Shown here: piece by piece, positions 1 through 8,311 of the stretch
How positions within the stretch are numbered: the first letter of the stretch is position 1
Layout: every line of letters starts with the position of its first letter
Source: Chryseobacterium lactis
GTDB lineage: Bacteria; Bacteroidota; Bacteroidia; Flavobacteriales; Weeksellaceae
Direction of reading: 5' to 3'
DNA length: 64,000 nucleotides
Assembly (NCBI RefSeq): GCF_003815875.1
Contig: NZ_CP033924.1
Location: forward strand, 3,472,001-3,536,000
The notes under the pieces: model-generated
The model's database searches: none
The model's input: only the letters and a program-made list of their open reading frames with translations
What the model was told of the DNA's origin: nothing
Translations under genes and position numbers: made by a program

Positions 1-54
1 AATATTCAGGGTGATGAAGATATTTATGTTTTTTTTGATAATTTAAAAGAATAA
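1..54 (+). CDS. C-terminal end of a TPR/LuxR-type regulator (partial)
   Basis: The window opens inside a reading frame of 17 codons ending in TAA at 52-54. Its residues (NIQGDEDIYVFFDNLKE) closely match the last residues of the regulator that starts at 157 (NIPTETDIYQFLDALY). I read it as the tail of a tandem paralogue of that gene. Only the end of the C-terminal DNA-binding domain is visible. Confidence 0.6.
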   Translation, partial: NIQGDEDIYVFFDNLKE

Positions 55-156
55 AATTTGGATCAAATTTCTTAAAGAAAATAAGAATATAGGTCTGGAA
101 ATTGATGTTTAATAATAACTTATGCTGGTAATTAAAGTTTAAAAATAGAAAGCACT

Positions 157-1581
157 ATGATACGTTTTTTCCTTTCTATCTTACTCGTTGTTTTAGTTTC
201 GTGTAACCAACGTTCTCAAAAGGAGTATGAGAAAATATTTGATGCTCCCCTAATGAAGAAGAATGAGGCATTTCGCCTTTCCGGAGACTATGATTCTCTC
301 ATTAATCTCAACAAAAAATATTATAAAAAAGCAGATGAAATGAAGTATGAAGAAGGAAAAGCTTTATGCTATATCAATTTGGCTGAACTTAATATTTCAT
401 TGGAAAATTATCAGAAATCTCAACTTCTTCTTGACAAAGCAAAGGAAATTCTCAATGATTCCGAGAATAATATTCATCAAGCAAGATTTTATAATGTGTA
501 TGGACGTTTCAACTTGGAACTCAGAAGAATTGATAAGGCCTTTTTATATAATGATGAAGCCTTGAAGTACATACAAAAAAGTGGTCAATCTGAACTTAAA
601 AATAATCTTTTATTCAATATTTATCTTCGGCAGGCGACTTATCTTATGGAAAAGAAACAAGATACGGAAGCATTAAAATATTTTCAAAAAGCAAGAAAAC
701 TGGATAATACAGGCTATATAGATTGTGCCATCAGCGATTATATCTATATGGGAAAAAATAAAGATTCAGCGTATAAATACATAATGAGTGCCTATGATAA
801 AACGAATGAAAGAGGAAAAGAAGATGGGATCGCACTGTATGCCAATACCATTATGGGAGAATATTATTTGGCTGATAAACAGTATGGTAAGGCTGAGGAA
901 GTCCTTAAGCAGGCGTTGAAAATAAATGAGAAAACCAAACGCATTTATGCATATTATGGGAAGTACATCTACAACGATCTCCGGAAAGTGTATGAGAATA
1001 CAGGAGATAAAGACAAGGCCTATTTTTATCTAAAGGCTTATACAGATGCTTATTCAAAAACAAATACATCCGTACTGGCAACAATCAATCAAGATATGGA
1101 GTCCTTTATTACAGGTGCAAAAAAGGATTCTGAGAAACATGAAAATAAGGTACGATGGGTGGTTTTTCTGTCTCTGGCAGGCCTTTCGTTATTAGGAATA
1201 TATTCCTGGAGAATTATAAATTATTTGGGAAAGAGAAGGAAAGCACTTAAGATAGAATCAGAAGAGCTTAAATCCAAAATGAATAATAAAAAAGAGGAAA
1301 TATTGATGGAGATGGCAAAAGAAAATAATCCAACATTTTTAACTCACTTTAAAGAAACCTATCCTGAATTTATAGAACAACTTTTACTGATTAATCCTGA
1401 TCTTGAAAATTCAGAATTAACTTTTTGTGCCATGTTAAAGTTGCATTTTACCTCTAAAGAAATTGCCAGTTATGCTCATATTCAGCATAGAACGGTTCAA
1501 CAAAAAAAATACAGAATTCGAAAAAAATTGAATATACCGACTGAAACGGATATCTATCAGTTTTTGGATGCATTATATTAA
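157..1581 (+). CDS. TPR-repeat lipoprotein with C-terminal LuxR-like DNA-binding domain
   Basis: A membrane-anchored transcriptional regulator of a type common in Chryseobacterium. The N-terminus is a lipoprotein-like signal (LVSC, Cys16). Residues ~40-310 are helical tetratricopeptide-like repeats predicted to face the periplasm. One membrane helix lies near 327-350 (WVVFLSLAGLSLLGIY), followed by a short coiled coil. The C-terminal ~70 residues form a helix-turn-helix resembling the LuxR/GerE type (FTSKEIASYAHIQHRTVQQKKYRIRKKL in outline). The ATG at 157 gives a clean signal sequence. A paralogue ends 100 bp upstream, so the regulators are in tandem. The signal sensed is unknown. A strong hairpin follows the stop codon. 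Confidence 0.8.
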   Translation: MIRFFLSILLVVLVSCNQRSQKEYEKIFDAPLMKKNEAFRLSGDYDSLINLNKKYYKKADEMKYEEGKALCYINLAELNISLENYQKSQLLLDKAKEILNDSENNIHQARFYNVYGRFNLELRRIDKAFLYNDEALKYIQKSGQSELKNNLLFNIYLRQATYLMEKKQDTEALKYFQKARKLDNTGYIDCAISDYIYMGKNKDSAYKYIMSAYDKTNERGKEDGIALYANTIMGEYYLADKQYGKAEEVLKQALKINEKTKRIYAYYGKYIYNDLRKVYENTGDKDKAYFYLKAYTDAYSKTNTSVLATINQDMESFITGAKKDSEKHENKVRWVVFLSLAGLSLLGIYSWRIINYLGKRRKALKIESEELKSKMNNKKEEILMEMAKENNPTFLTHFKETYPEFIEQLLLINPDLENSELTFCAMLKLHFTSKEIASYAHIQHRTVQQKKYRIRKKLNIPTETDIYQFLDALY

Positions 1582-1587
1582 AAAAAA

Positions 1588-1614
1588 ACTGTCTGATTCA
1601 TCACATCAGACAGT
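1588..1614 (+). terminator. Hairpin after the TPR/LuxR regulator
   Basis: A perfect 10-bp stem (ACTGTCTGAT at 1588-1597 and ATCAGACAGT at 1605-1614) with a 7-nt loop starts 7 bases after the stop codon. A-run before it and T-rich sequence after it (from 1627) fit an intrinsic terminator. Confidence 0.75.
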
Positions 1615-2126
1615 ATTCGAAATATTCTTTTTTCGCCACTTGTTTTTTTCAGTGGTCTTTTATCAAATTTGAAAATTTTTAAGCAAATAAGAAAAAAAAG
1701 ACCTACTACATGAATACTACAGCTGTTGAATTTTTTTTTAAATTGTTGATAATTAGATTTTTGTGATTGACTCCGAATTTTTAACTTTTTTATTGATAAA
1801 CCTTGATATTTATCTTCTTTTAAACTTTCTGGTTTTTTTATTCATCAACTAATCATACATTTTTTATACTATTTGTTCACTATATACTCTTTTGTTTGTA
1901 GCGATTTTGTATTGATTTTTACATTTTGTGAACAAATCTTTTATTGAGAGCCTTAATATAAGAATTATTTCATTTAATGTGTTGTATTTCTTTTGGTTAT
2001 GCGCACGTTGTACCTGTGTAGTATTACCTTTATTCCATTATTGAAATTATAAAATATACATTTGCTGGAAAGTTTAGCTTGATAATTAACCCAGATGCTT
2101 AGGTAAACAATTTTCTCTGTAAATAA

Positions 2127-2306
2127 TCAGGGAATAAACATGAAAAAATACACATTAATGGAGATAGAAAAATTATTGATGAGAGCTTGGGCTATAGAAA
2201 TCAGACCTATGTTAGAAGTTATGAAATCAATATAGCAGGGGGGGTAGATCAAGAAGGTAAATTAGGAAGCCAGATCAATGATGCTTCACTGGCAAAAGGA
2301 ATGTAA
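2127..2306 (+). pseudogene. Decayed small ORF in the first tandem unit
   Basis: A 59-codon open frame ends at TAA 2304-2306 but has no in-frame ATG near its start. It reads ..NGDRKIIDESLGYRNQTYV.. then EINIAGGVDQEGKLGSQ. The ATG that sits at the conserved position (2140) is in another frame and stops at 2235 after 31 residues. A single frame slip near the start would join them, so I read this as a frameshifted small gene. The internal Gly-Gly recalls leader peptides of bacteriocin-like precursors, but that is only a resemblance. Confidence 0.35.
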
Positions 2307-2429
2307 ATCATTAATAGAAGAAATAGTAAAAAGATCTATAACACAAAGTAATTAAGAAATAACACAAATGAGTCTCTCAACAGGATCTAATAGAGACGGA
2401 AGAAAAATTTATTTTTTTTATAGAGGGAA

Positions 2430-2457
2430 AAGGCTATCTCAATTTTGAGGTAGCCTT
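2430..2457 (+). terminator. GGCTATCTCAA hairpin
   Basis: AAGGCTATCTCAA (2430-2442) pairs with TTGAGGTAGCCTT (2445-2457) with one G-U pair, followed by TATTATAT. It ends the first tandem unit and has the same sequence type as the hairpin at 3085. Confidence 0.6.
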
Positions 2458-2654
2458 TATTATATAATTCCCCAGCACCAAGAATTAGTGTAAATGTTTT
2501 TTAAGTCTGATAGCTCATAGAACTGCTTGAACTGATAAAAACTATTTTTTATTTAATGTGCTTGTATGGATTTTGTATGGATGTTTTTAGGCTTGTCAGG
2601 TAAAGTATATGCTGGAATAGTGAGTTCTGGATTTCTTGCTTAATTTATTGTTGT

Positions 2655-3115
2655 TCAGTTGTTTGACGATGTGTTGTATTCATGTAGTATTGCTTTTTTT
2701 TATTTTTTTAAATGTATATTTTACATTTGACTAATGGAACCAAGTAATTTATATAATCACTATACAAAAGAAATTATCTGAAAATAAAAACATAAATTTT
2801 ATAAACTATGAGGGAAAAATTTTTACTGATGTATGTGCTATGGTCTGAACAAATATCTGATAAATTGCAATTTTTTATCATTGATATCATTCAGTTTTCA
2901 TTATGCTATCAGAAGAAGGCTCTTATACTGGCGGAAATTTCTTATAAATCTATGAAGCTCATACTTTGTATTGCATGGTGTCTGTTTAATAAACCTTAAA
3001 TATTTAGTATAAAAATTATAAAGACGTTTTAGTACACAAGTCTCTTCCATTCAGGATCTAATGGAGAGAAAATCATTTTTAGTCAAGGCTGTCTCAATTT
3101 GAGGCAGCCTTTTGT
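2655..3115 (+). repeat. Second copy of the diverged ~668 bp tandem unit
   Basis: Contains the same ordered landmarks as 1990-2460: TACATTTG at 2722-2729, ATG at 2808, CAGGATCTAATGGAG at 3052-3066 and the final hairpin. The open frame from 2808 (63 codons, to 2999) has an unconvincing hydrophobic composition and does not align in frame with the first copy. I do not call it a gene. Another frame contains a short EEGSYTGG stretch before a stop, possibly a remnant. Confidence 0.5.
3085..3111. terminator. GGCTGTCTCAA hairpin, probably bidirectional
   Basis: AAGGCTGTCTC (3085-3095) pairs with GAGGCAGCCTT (3101-3111), one G-U pair, followed by TTTG. It lies 8 bp beyond the end of the minus-strand monooxygenase gene. 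It may therefore terminate transcription from both sides. Confidence 0.65.
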
Positions 3116-3118
3116 TGA

Positions 3119-4279
3119 TCATTCCAAATGGGCTGTAAAAAATTCCACCATAGTTGATAACGCTTTTTCAGAATGCATTCGTTCTCCGTTTTCAAGAGAC
3201 TCCTTTGTAACGGCGGAAGCCCGGTTGCGCATATTGTTTTCATAATGGAAAATAGCTTCCTGTAAGGTTTTATATTGTTGATCGGTCAGATGTTCACTCA
3301 ATTCGAGAGCATCAAGCATAGCCATATTAGCCCCTTCACCGGCAAATGGAGGCATTACATGTGCGGCATCACCAATCAAAGTTAGATTAGATTTAGATTC
3401 CCAGGTTTGATCTAAAGGCATATAATAAATCGGGCGGGGAATAAATGGATATTTTGCATTCTCAAATAACTCATCCCAGATGTTGCTCCACTCGGCATAT
3501 TCTTTTTTAAACCATCTGAGAATTTGCGTAGAGTCTGAAAAATCCAGACCGCTTCTGGTTGCCCAATTTTCATCAGCCTTAAAACTTGCATAAAATCCCA
3601 GATCACCATTACCTTTCTGCCCGATCAATATATTTTGAGTATTGCCGAATGCCATAATTTTACCACCTTTAATTAAAGCATCAATATGTGGAGCTGCTTC
3701 TTTTGAAACATTTCCCTCCAGCATAATAATTCCTGAGTAAACTGGTTTAATATCCGTTAGATAAGGGCGGATTTTTGAATTGGCACCATCTGAAGCAATT
3801 ACAATATCAGCGTACGCCGACGTTTCGTTTTTGAAATGAAGCAGCCAGCCTTTATCCTTAGGCTCCATGGAAATAAAATGACTGTCCCAAACCACTGTTT
3901 CAGGGTGTAAAGATTGCAGCAGCATATTTCTCAGTGGACCACGATCTATTTCCGGACGAAAATGTTCATGGCCAAAATCCTCTTCAGGCTTTGTATCGTG
4001 ATCACTGTACAGTATTTCTGCCTGTTCGTTGAGAATAAGAGTTTTATCGGCGCCGGGACGGAAGTTCTTCTTAAACTCTTCCAATAATTCAGCCTTACGC
4101 AAAGCCGCCAATCCCGAATCTTCATGCATATCAAGTGGTGAGCCTTGCACCCGGGCATTTTTATTAACATCTCTTTCGTATACTTTTACATGAGCATTTT
4201 TCAATTGTAAAAGTCTTGCCAGTGTAAGTCCGGCAGGACCTCCACCAACGATTGCTATTGATTTATTATCTATCAGCAT
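3119..4279 (-). CDS. TetX-like FAD-dependent monooxygenase
   Basis: A 386-residue class A flavoprotein monooxygenase, the same length as TetX (388). The Rossmann FAD motif is near the N-terminus (VGGGPAGLTLARLL, residues ~11-24). The FAD-ribityl motif GDAAHVMPPFAGEGAN lies near residue 300, matching the GDAAHLMPPFAGQG pattern of TetX. Other TetX-like blocks are VYERD, the EIDRGPLR block and VVWD. Family members hydroxylate aromatic or polyketide substrates with NADPH and O2; TetX inactivates tetracyclines. The overall similarity looks moderate by eye, so the substrate cannot be assigned. It lies 26 bp behind an AraC-type regulator, presumably in one transcript. The start is the ATG at 4279. 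Confidence 0.85.
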   Translation of the reverse strand: MLIDNKSIAIVGGGPAGLTLARLLQLKNAHVKVYERDVNKNARVQGSPLDMHEDSGLAALRKAELLEEFKKNFRPGADKTLILNEQAEILYSDHDTKPEEDFGHEHFRPEIDRGPLRNMLLQSLHPETVVWDSHFISMEPKDKGWLLHFKNETSAYADIVIASDGANSKIRPYLTDIKPVYSGIIMLEGNVSKEAAPHIDALIKGGKIMAFGNTQNILIGQKGNGDLGFYASFKADENWATRSGLDFSDSTQILRWFKKEYAEWSNIWDELFENAKYPFIPRPIYYMPLDQTWESKSNLTLIGDAAHVMPPFAGEGANMAMLDALELSEHLTDQQYKTLQEAIFHYENNMRNRASAVTKESLENGERMHSEKALSTMVEFFTAHLE

Positions 4280-4305
4280 GTTTATTTAAATTTTACTATG
4301 CAAAT

Positions 4306-5061
4306 TTATTTTTCTTTCAACACTGATAATAGTACAAATCGGTCGTTTTTGTTTTTTGATAATTCTTTAGGAGCCACTCCGGAGAATTTTTTAATTTCTT
4401 TGATGAAGTGATTTTGATCCGTATAATTAAGCTCAGGAAACAATTTTCCCTTCGCAATATGCTCCAATGAGGCTCTGAACCGTAAAATGGTAGAGTAGGC
4501 TTTTAAAGAAAGCCCTAATTGTTTGGTAAAATAACGGTTGATCTGCCGGCTGCTCCAACCCACTTTTTCCGAAAGTTCTTTCACACTCATTTCCCCTTTT
4601 GACGAATAGATCAATTCAAAAAGGGTTCGTTTTCTTTCGTCTGTTTTTTCGGGAAGCAGTGCTTTTATTTTTTGTGTAGCATGCTGGCAACAAAGCTCAA
4701 AATCCTGTAAGTCTTCAGCTTTAAATCCCCAAAAATCATTGGGAAGTTCTTTTCCTATATTCAGTAAATCCGCAACAGAAGTGTTTAGAATATATTCAAC
4801 AGCGATAGGTTTAAAACTGATAACAAAAGCTGTAGTCTGTGACGGAATCTGCCGTTGTTCCGGATAGGTTTCCAATCCAAGAAGCGTAATATGAAAAGGC
4901 TCTGAGGGGGATCGAGAGAAAAACAGATCAATTCTTCCGTCGGGAATAATAACCACTTCTTTGGATTCAGACGAAGCATTATGAAATGTTCCCAGACTTT
5001 CTACAAAATCAGCAATTTCCTTGTCAGGTTCCGTGAAATGGTAAGAGAAATCATTATTCAT
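4306..5061 (-). CDS. AraC-family transcriptional regulator
   Basis: A 251-residue regulator. The C-terminal ~100 residues carry the two AraC helix-turn-helix motifs (MSVKELSEKVGWSSRQINRYF, split here as first motif; YTDQNHFIKEIKKFSGVAP as second). The N-terminal half (residues 1-150) is a cupin-like sensing domain of the kind with a PDGR.DLFF block. It is transcribed just ahead of the TetX-like monooxygenase (26 bp gap), which suggests that it controls that gene and perhaps itself in response to a small molecule. The inducer is unknown. Upstream, 5062-5329 has no gene apart from the terminator of the next operon. Confidence 0.85.
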   Translation of the reverse strand: MNNDFSYHFTEPDKEIADFVESLGTFHNASSESKEVVIIPDGRIDLFFSRSPSEPFHITLLGLETYPEQRQIPSQTTAFVISFKPIAVEYILNTSVADLLNIGKELPNDFWGFKAEDLQDFELCCQHATQKIKALLPEKTDERKRTLFELIYSSKGEMSVKELSEKVGWSSRQINRYFTKQLGLSLKAYSTILRFRASLEHIAKGKLFPELNYTDQNHFIKEIKKFSGVAPKELSKNKNDRFVLLSVLKEK

Positions 5062-5280
5062 AATTGATTGTATAAGCTTTTAATACAATGAAGATACAAA
5101 AAATGACAGATTGAAAGTAGAATTAAAAGAGTCGTGCATTTACGGTAATTAGAGAATAGAGTTTTTAGTATAAGGATTTCTCCATAACAATCTGCGTTAT
5201 CCGCAAGATTAGCGAGAGATTGTATCGCAATATTTAGTGTCATAAAAATACATGACATTTTGGCTTTCATCAACAAAAAA

Positions 5281-5306
5281 CCCGGACTATCAAAAAATAG
5301 CCCAGG
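5281..5306 (-). terminator. Terminator of the nickel-uptake operon
   Basis: Read on the minus strand, CCTGGGCTAT (5306-5297) and ATAGTCCGGG (5290-5281) form a 10-bp stem with two G-U pairs. TTTTTTG follows at 5280-5274. It lies ~25 bp past the TonB receptor stop codon. Confidence 0.7.
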
Positions 5307-5329
5307 TCTCCACAAAATTAAAAAATAAG

Positions 5330-7762
5330 TTAGAATGAATACCCCACAGAAACCGTCACATTTCTGGGAGCTCCCGGAAAGCCTCTCGTATAATCAAAGC
5401 CTCCCAGGAAGTAATATGTATCAAAAAGATTGCTGACATTCACTGCCATTTTCATTTTTCCGATATGATAATAAACAGCTGCATTTACAGTGGTATAAGA
5501 TGGCCATTTTCCCCAAAGAGCATTTCCGGAACCGTCTTTTCCTATACTGTTATCCATACGTCTGGTATCTACATAATAGACTCCGGCTCCGAATCCCAGT
5601 CCTTTTAAAGCAGTGGTGGAGAAAACATACTTTAACCACATGCTTGCCATGTTTTTAGGAGCTCCCGGTAAAGCTTGTCCCACTTCAGACGCAATAGAAG
5701 AGGATTTTACTTCTGTTTTGTTAAATGTATAATTTCCCATGATCTGGAACTCTTTGGTCAGCTGACCGCGGATGTCAAGTTCAATACCTTTTGATACTGC
5801 TTGCCCGGACTGTCTGTACACCGGAAAACCCGTGGTACTGATCTCGCCTGTAGCAATCAGCATATTTTTACGTTCAATCTGGAAAAGAGAAAGGTCCATT
5901 TGCAGCTGGTTTTTAAAGAATCCGGTTTTAAGACCTGTTTCAATCTGGAAACTATGTTCCGCAGTAAACGCCTTGTCTGCCCCATAATCCTGATAATTCT
6001 GAATGAAATTGGCCCCAACAGGAGCAAATCCCTGAGAATAACTTGCAAAGTAATTGATCTGATCATTAACCTGATAAGTTAATCCGATTCGGGGAAGCCA
6101 TGCATTTTGTGTCGCATGATAACGGTCGGCAGAACTTACGGTTTCCGAGTAATAATGTTCATGACGCAATCCTAGAATAAGTTTCAATCTTTCAGCAAAT
6201 GAAATCTGATCCTGCACATAGATTCCGGTTGTTTTATAAGGACTTAAAAAAGGATAATTTCCCTGTGGCAGCCAAACATAATTGCTCAGATCGTGGGTGG
6301 TGTAGGTAGGATTATTAAGATCAAAGGTCAGAGGAACAATCTTTCCGTCGATTTTCTGTTGTCTCGCTTCGCGTTGCTGATTATTGCTGTCTCCTTCATA
6401 TTGAGAATAATCAACACCGGCTATAAGATGGTGCTGTATGGTACTGCCGGGTAAATCCCATTTCAGATAGACGACAGAATTATCAGTATAGTCTTTTCCA
6501 TGGCGGTCAAAGAAACGCATATTCATGATCGTATTAGTGGGAGCATCAGCGTAACTGTTCAGGGTACGATGTTCGTTAACATCTTCCTGGTAGATAGACT
6601 TCATATAGCTGGCATTCAATGAAAGATTATGAGTAAGTTTTTGGTTTAGTCTCGCACTGAATGACAATGTTTTGGTATTATAAAAATCCGAAGGCTGGCT
6701 TAAAGTAAAAGAGCGGGGAAGTGCATAGAAATCATTATTTCTGAGTCCCATTCCACGATCAAGATAGCCATGAAACTGATCATAAACCAGATCAATATCC
6801 ACCTGCGTCCCGTCAAACGGTTTGAAAGTAAATGATGGTGCTATCATAAAATTCTTCTGTTGATTTACATTACGGAAGGTTTTACTGTCTTCATAACCTG
6901 CATTCAAACGATATAAAATTTTCTTTTCCTTGTCTAAAGGACCACCCAAATCAATACTGGTACGTATCGTTTGAAAGCTTCCCACGGAAAAATTGATAGA
7001 TCCTTTCTGGGTTTCCAATGGCTTTTTAGTTACCATATTAATTGTCCCTCCCGGAGTAATATCTCCGAATAAAGAAGCTCCAGGACCCTTTAAAACAGAA
7101 ACACTTTCCAGGTTAATCGTTAAAGGCGAGCGATAATAGCTGTTTCCATAGCTATATCCTGAACGTAAGCCATTAACTAGGCGAATTCCTGTTTCATAGC
7201 CACTTTTAAAACCACGGATAATCAGATCATCATAAGAAGAAGCCGTTGTTACTCCTGCCAGATCCTGTGCGACTTCCCGGGTTGTATAAGCCTGCCTGTC
7301 TTCCATAAACTCACTGCTTACTATTGAAACTGATTGAGGAAGGTCTTTTAAATTTCCCGAAAATTTTCCACCCAGTTCAAGGTTGTTGGTGAGATAAGAG
7401 TTATTTCTTCGGGCCGTAATCAGAACCTCCTGAATATGGGTTTGATTTTCTGCCAGACGAATCGTGATTCCGTTTTTATCATCATAGGACAGCGAATCCA
7501 ATGTAATATGGGATCCTGGATACCCTTTGGCATCGATCATTAACTGAGCCGGATACTGAACCGGTGTTTCAAACTTAAAACTACCGTCTTTACTAGTCTT
7601 AGTAGTGTTTCCCTCATTGATGGAGACCGTTGCATTAGAAATTATTCTGCCTTCCTGGTTCAGAATTTTTCCAAAAATAGAGTGGGTTTCCTGAGCCGAT
7701 AAGGCAAAAGGAAGTAAGAGCATTATACCATTGATGTATAACACTTTCTTTGTTGCATTCAT
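5330..7762 (-). CDS. TonB-dependent receptor, siderophore-receptor type
   Basis: An 810-residue outer-membrane receptor, last gene of the operon that starts with hypA. A signal peptide ends at LSAQ (residue ~23). Residues ~30-105 form a carboxypeptidase-regulatory-like beta-sandwich, common in Bacteroidota receptors. The plug domain follows (LKDLPQSVSIVS, then DRQAYTTREVAQDLAGV) and then a 22-strand barrel ending in an aromatic residue (VGYSF). The plug is of the siderophore-receptor (FhuA/FepA-like) type. Because the operon carries HypA, HypB and a UreE-like chaperone, I infer uptake of a nickel complex rather than ferric siderophore. The ligand is not visible from sequence. Confidence 0.85.
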   Translation of the reverse strand: MNATKKVLYINGIMLLLPFALSAQETHSIFGKILNQEGRIISNATVSINEGNTTKTSKDGSFKFETPVQYPAQLMIDAKGYPGSHITLDSLSYDDKNGITIRLAENQTHIQEVLITARRNNSYLTNNLELGGKFSGNLKDLPQSVSIVSSEFMEDRQAYTTREVAQDLAGVTTASSYDDLIIRGFKSGYETGIRLVNGLRSGYSYGNSYYRSPLTINLESVSVLKGPGASLFGDITPGGTINMVTKKPLETQKGSINFSVGSFQTIRTSIDLGGPLDKEKKILYRLNAGYEDSKTFRNVNQQKNFMIAPSFTFKPFDGTQVDIDLVYDQFHGYLDRGMGLRNNDFYALPRSFTLSQPSDFYNTKTLSFSARLNQKLTHNLSLNASYMKSIYQEDVNEHRTLNSYADAPTNTIMNMRFFDRHGKDYTDNSVVYLKWDLPGSTIQHHLIAGVDYSQYEGDSNNQQREARQQKIDGKIVPLTFDLNNPTYTTHDLSNYVWLPQGNYPFLSPYKTTGIYVQDQISFAERLKLILGLRHEHYYSETVSSADRYHATQNAWLPRIGLTYQVNDQINYFASYSQGFAPVGANFIQNYQDYGADKAFTAEHSFQIETGLKTGFFKNQLQMDLSLFQIERKNMLIATGEISTTGFPVYRQSGQAVSKGIELDIRGQLTKEFQIMGNYTFNKTEVKSSSIASEVGQALPGAPKNMASMWLKYVFSTTALKGLGFGAGVYYVDTRRMDNSIGKDGSGNALWGKWPSYTTVNAAVYYHIGKMKMAVNVSNLFDTYYFLGGFDYTRGFPGAPRNVTVSVGYSF

Positions 7763-7796
7763 GTATATTTCTTCTCTGTATTACGTAGTTATCTTC

Positions 7797-8306
7797 TCAA
7801 ATCATTAATTCCATATGCAGTGTAGGATAGGTTCCTTCATAGCAGGATTTAAGAAGTTTAAAGTCCTGTTTAAGCCAATATTCATAGGCTCCCGGTAGGA
7901 AAGGATGGGTGTGAAGGTAGAGACGTTTGATATTTTTTTGCTCTGCCGTGATGACCAGCTCCTGAAATAGACGGGTGGCAATACCTGATCTGCGGTAATC
8001 CGGGTTGACAAATAGCCGGGCAACTTCTACCGTGGTTTCTTGATCAATACTGAGGTGAGGAAAACGGTAATCAAACGGCATCATTCCGATAACACCTATA
8101 AGTTTTCCGTCTGTTGTCCGGGCTTGTAAAAAAGCTCCCGATGGAGAATGAAGATAATTTTGTTCAAAATTAACGAGGTCTTTGGGTACGATCAACGGAT
8201 CAAGCAACGGATACAGCTGACGCCTGAATTCCATGACGTAAGGCAATACTTCAAACACATGGTAGTCTTCTACCTTCGAAATTGTTATTTCTTCATGATT
8301 TTTCAT
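7797..8306 (-). CDS. GNAT-family N-acetyltransferase
   Basis: A 169-residue acetyltransferase. The acetyl-CoA binding motif A is visible (VARLFVNPDYRRSGIATRL, residues ~95-113), with a typical C-terminal substrate half (YLHTHPFLPGAYEYW). It starts 5 bp after the ABC ATPase stop codon and precedes the TonB receptor by 34 bp, so it is co-transcribed with the metal-uptake genes. A small-molecule substrate is more likely than a ribosomal protein, given the context, but nothing in the sequence identifies it. Its place in a metal-import operon is unusual. Confidence 0.8.
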   Translation of the reverse strand: MKNHEEITISKVEDYHVFEVLPYVMEFRRQLYPLLDPLIVPKDLVNFEQNYLHSPSGAFLQARTTDGKLIGVIGMMPFDYRFPHLSIDQETTVEVARLFVNPDYRRSGIATRLFQELVITAEQKNIKRLYLHTHPFLPGAYEYWLKQDFKLLKSCYEGTYPTLHMELMI

Positions 8307-8311
8307 ATATT

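Larger units (their letters stand above)
1990..2460 (+). repeat. First copy of a diverged ~668 bp tandem unit
   Basis: This stretch and 2655-3115 share landmarks in the same order. These are a GTTGTA..GTAGTATT block (2008 and 2672), TACATTTG (2057-2064 and 2722-2729; the second half of the Bacteroidota TAnnTTTG promoter element), an ATG 83-86 bp later (2140 and 2808), a GAAAAATT..GATG..GCT.TGG block, CAGGATCTAATrGAG (2381 and 3052) and an AAGGCTrTCTCAA hairpin. The spacing is 664-671 bp throughout. I infer duplication of a small transcription unit followed by decay. No -33 TTG element at the expected spacing was found. Confidence 0.55.

Noticed and set aside
2808..2999. 63-codon open frame after the second tandem promoter-like element
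   Set aside because: Hydrophobic, low-complexity composition, no ribosome-binding site and no frame agreement with the first copy; treated as part of a decayed repeat unit.
5058..5315. 85-codon minus-strand frame between the AraC gene and the TonB receptor
   Set aside because: It overlaps the operon terminator and the AraC start, and its sequence looks random.
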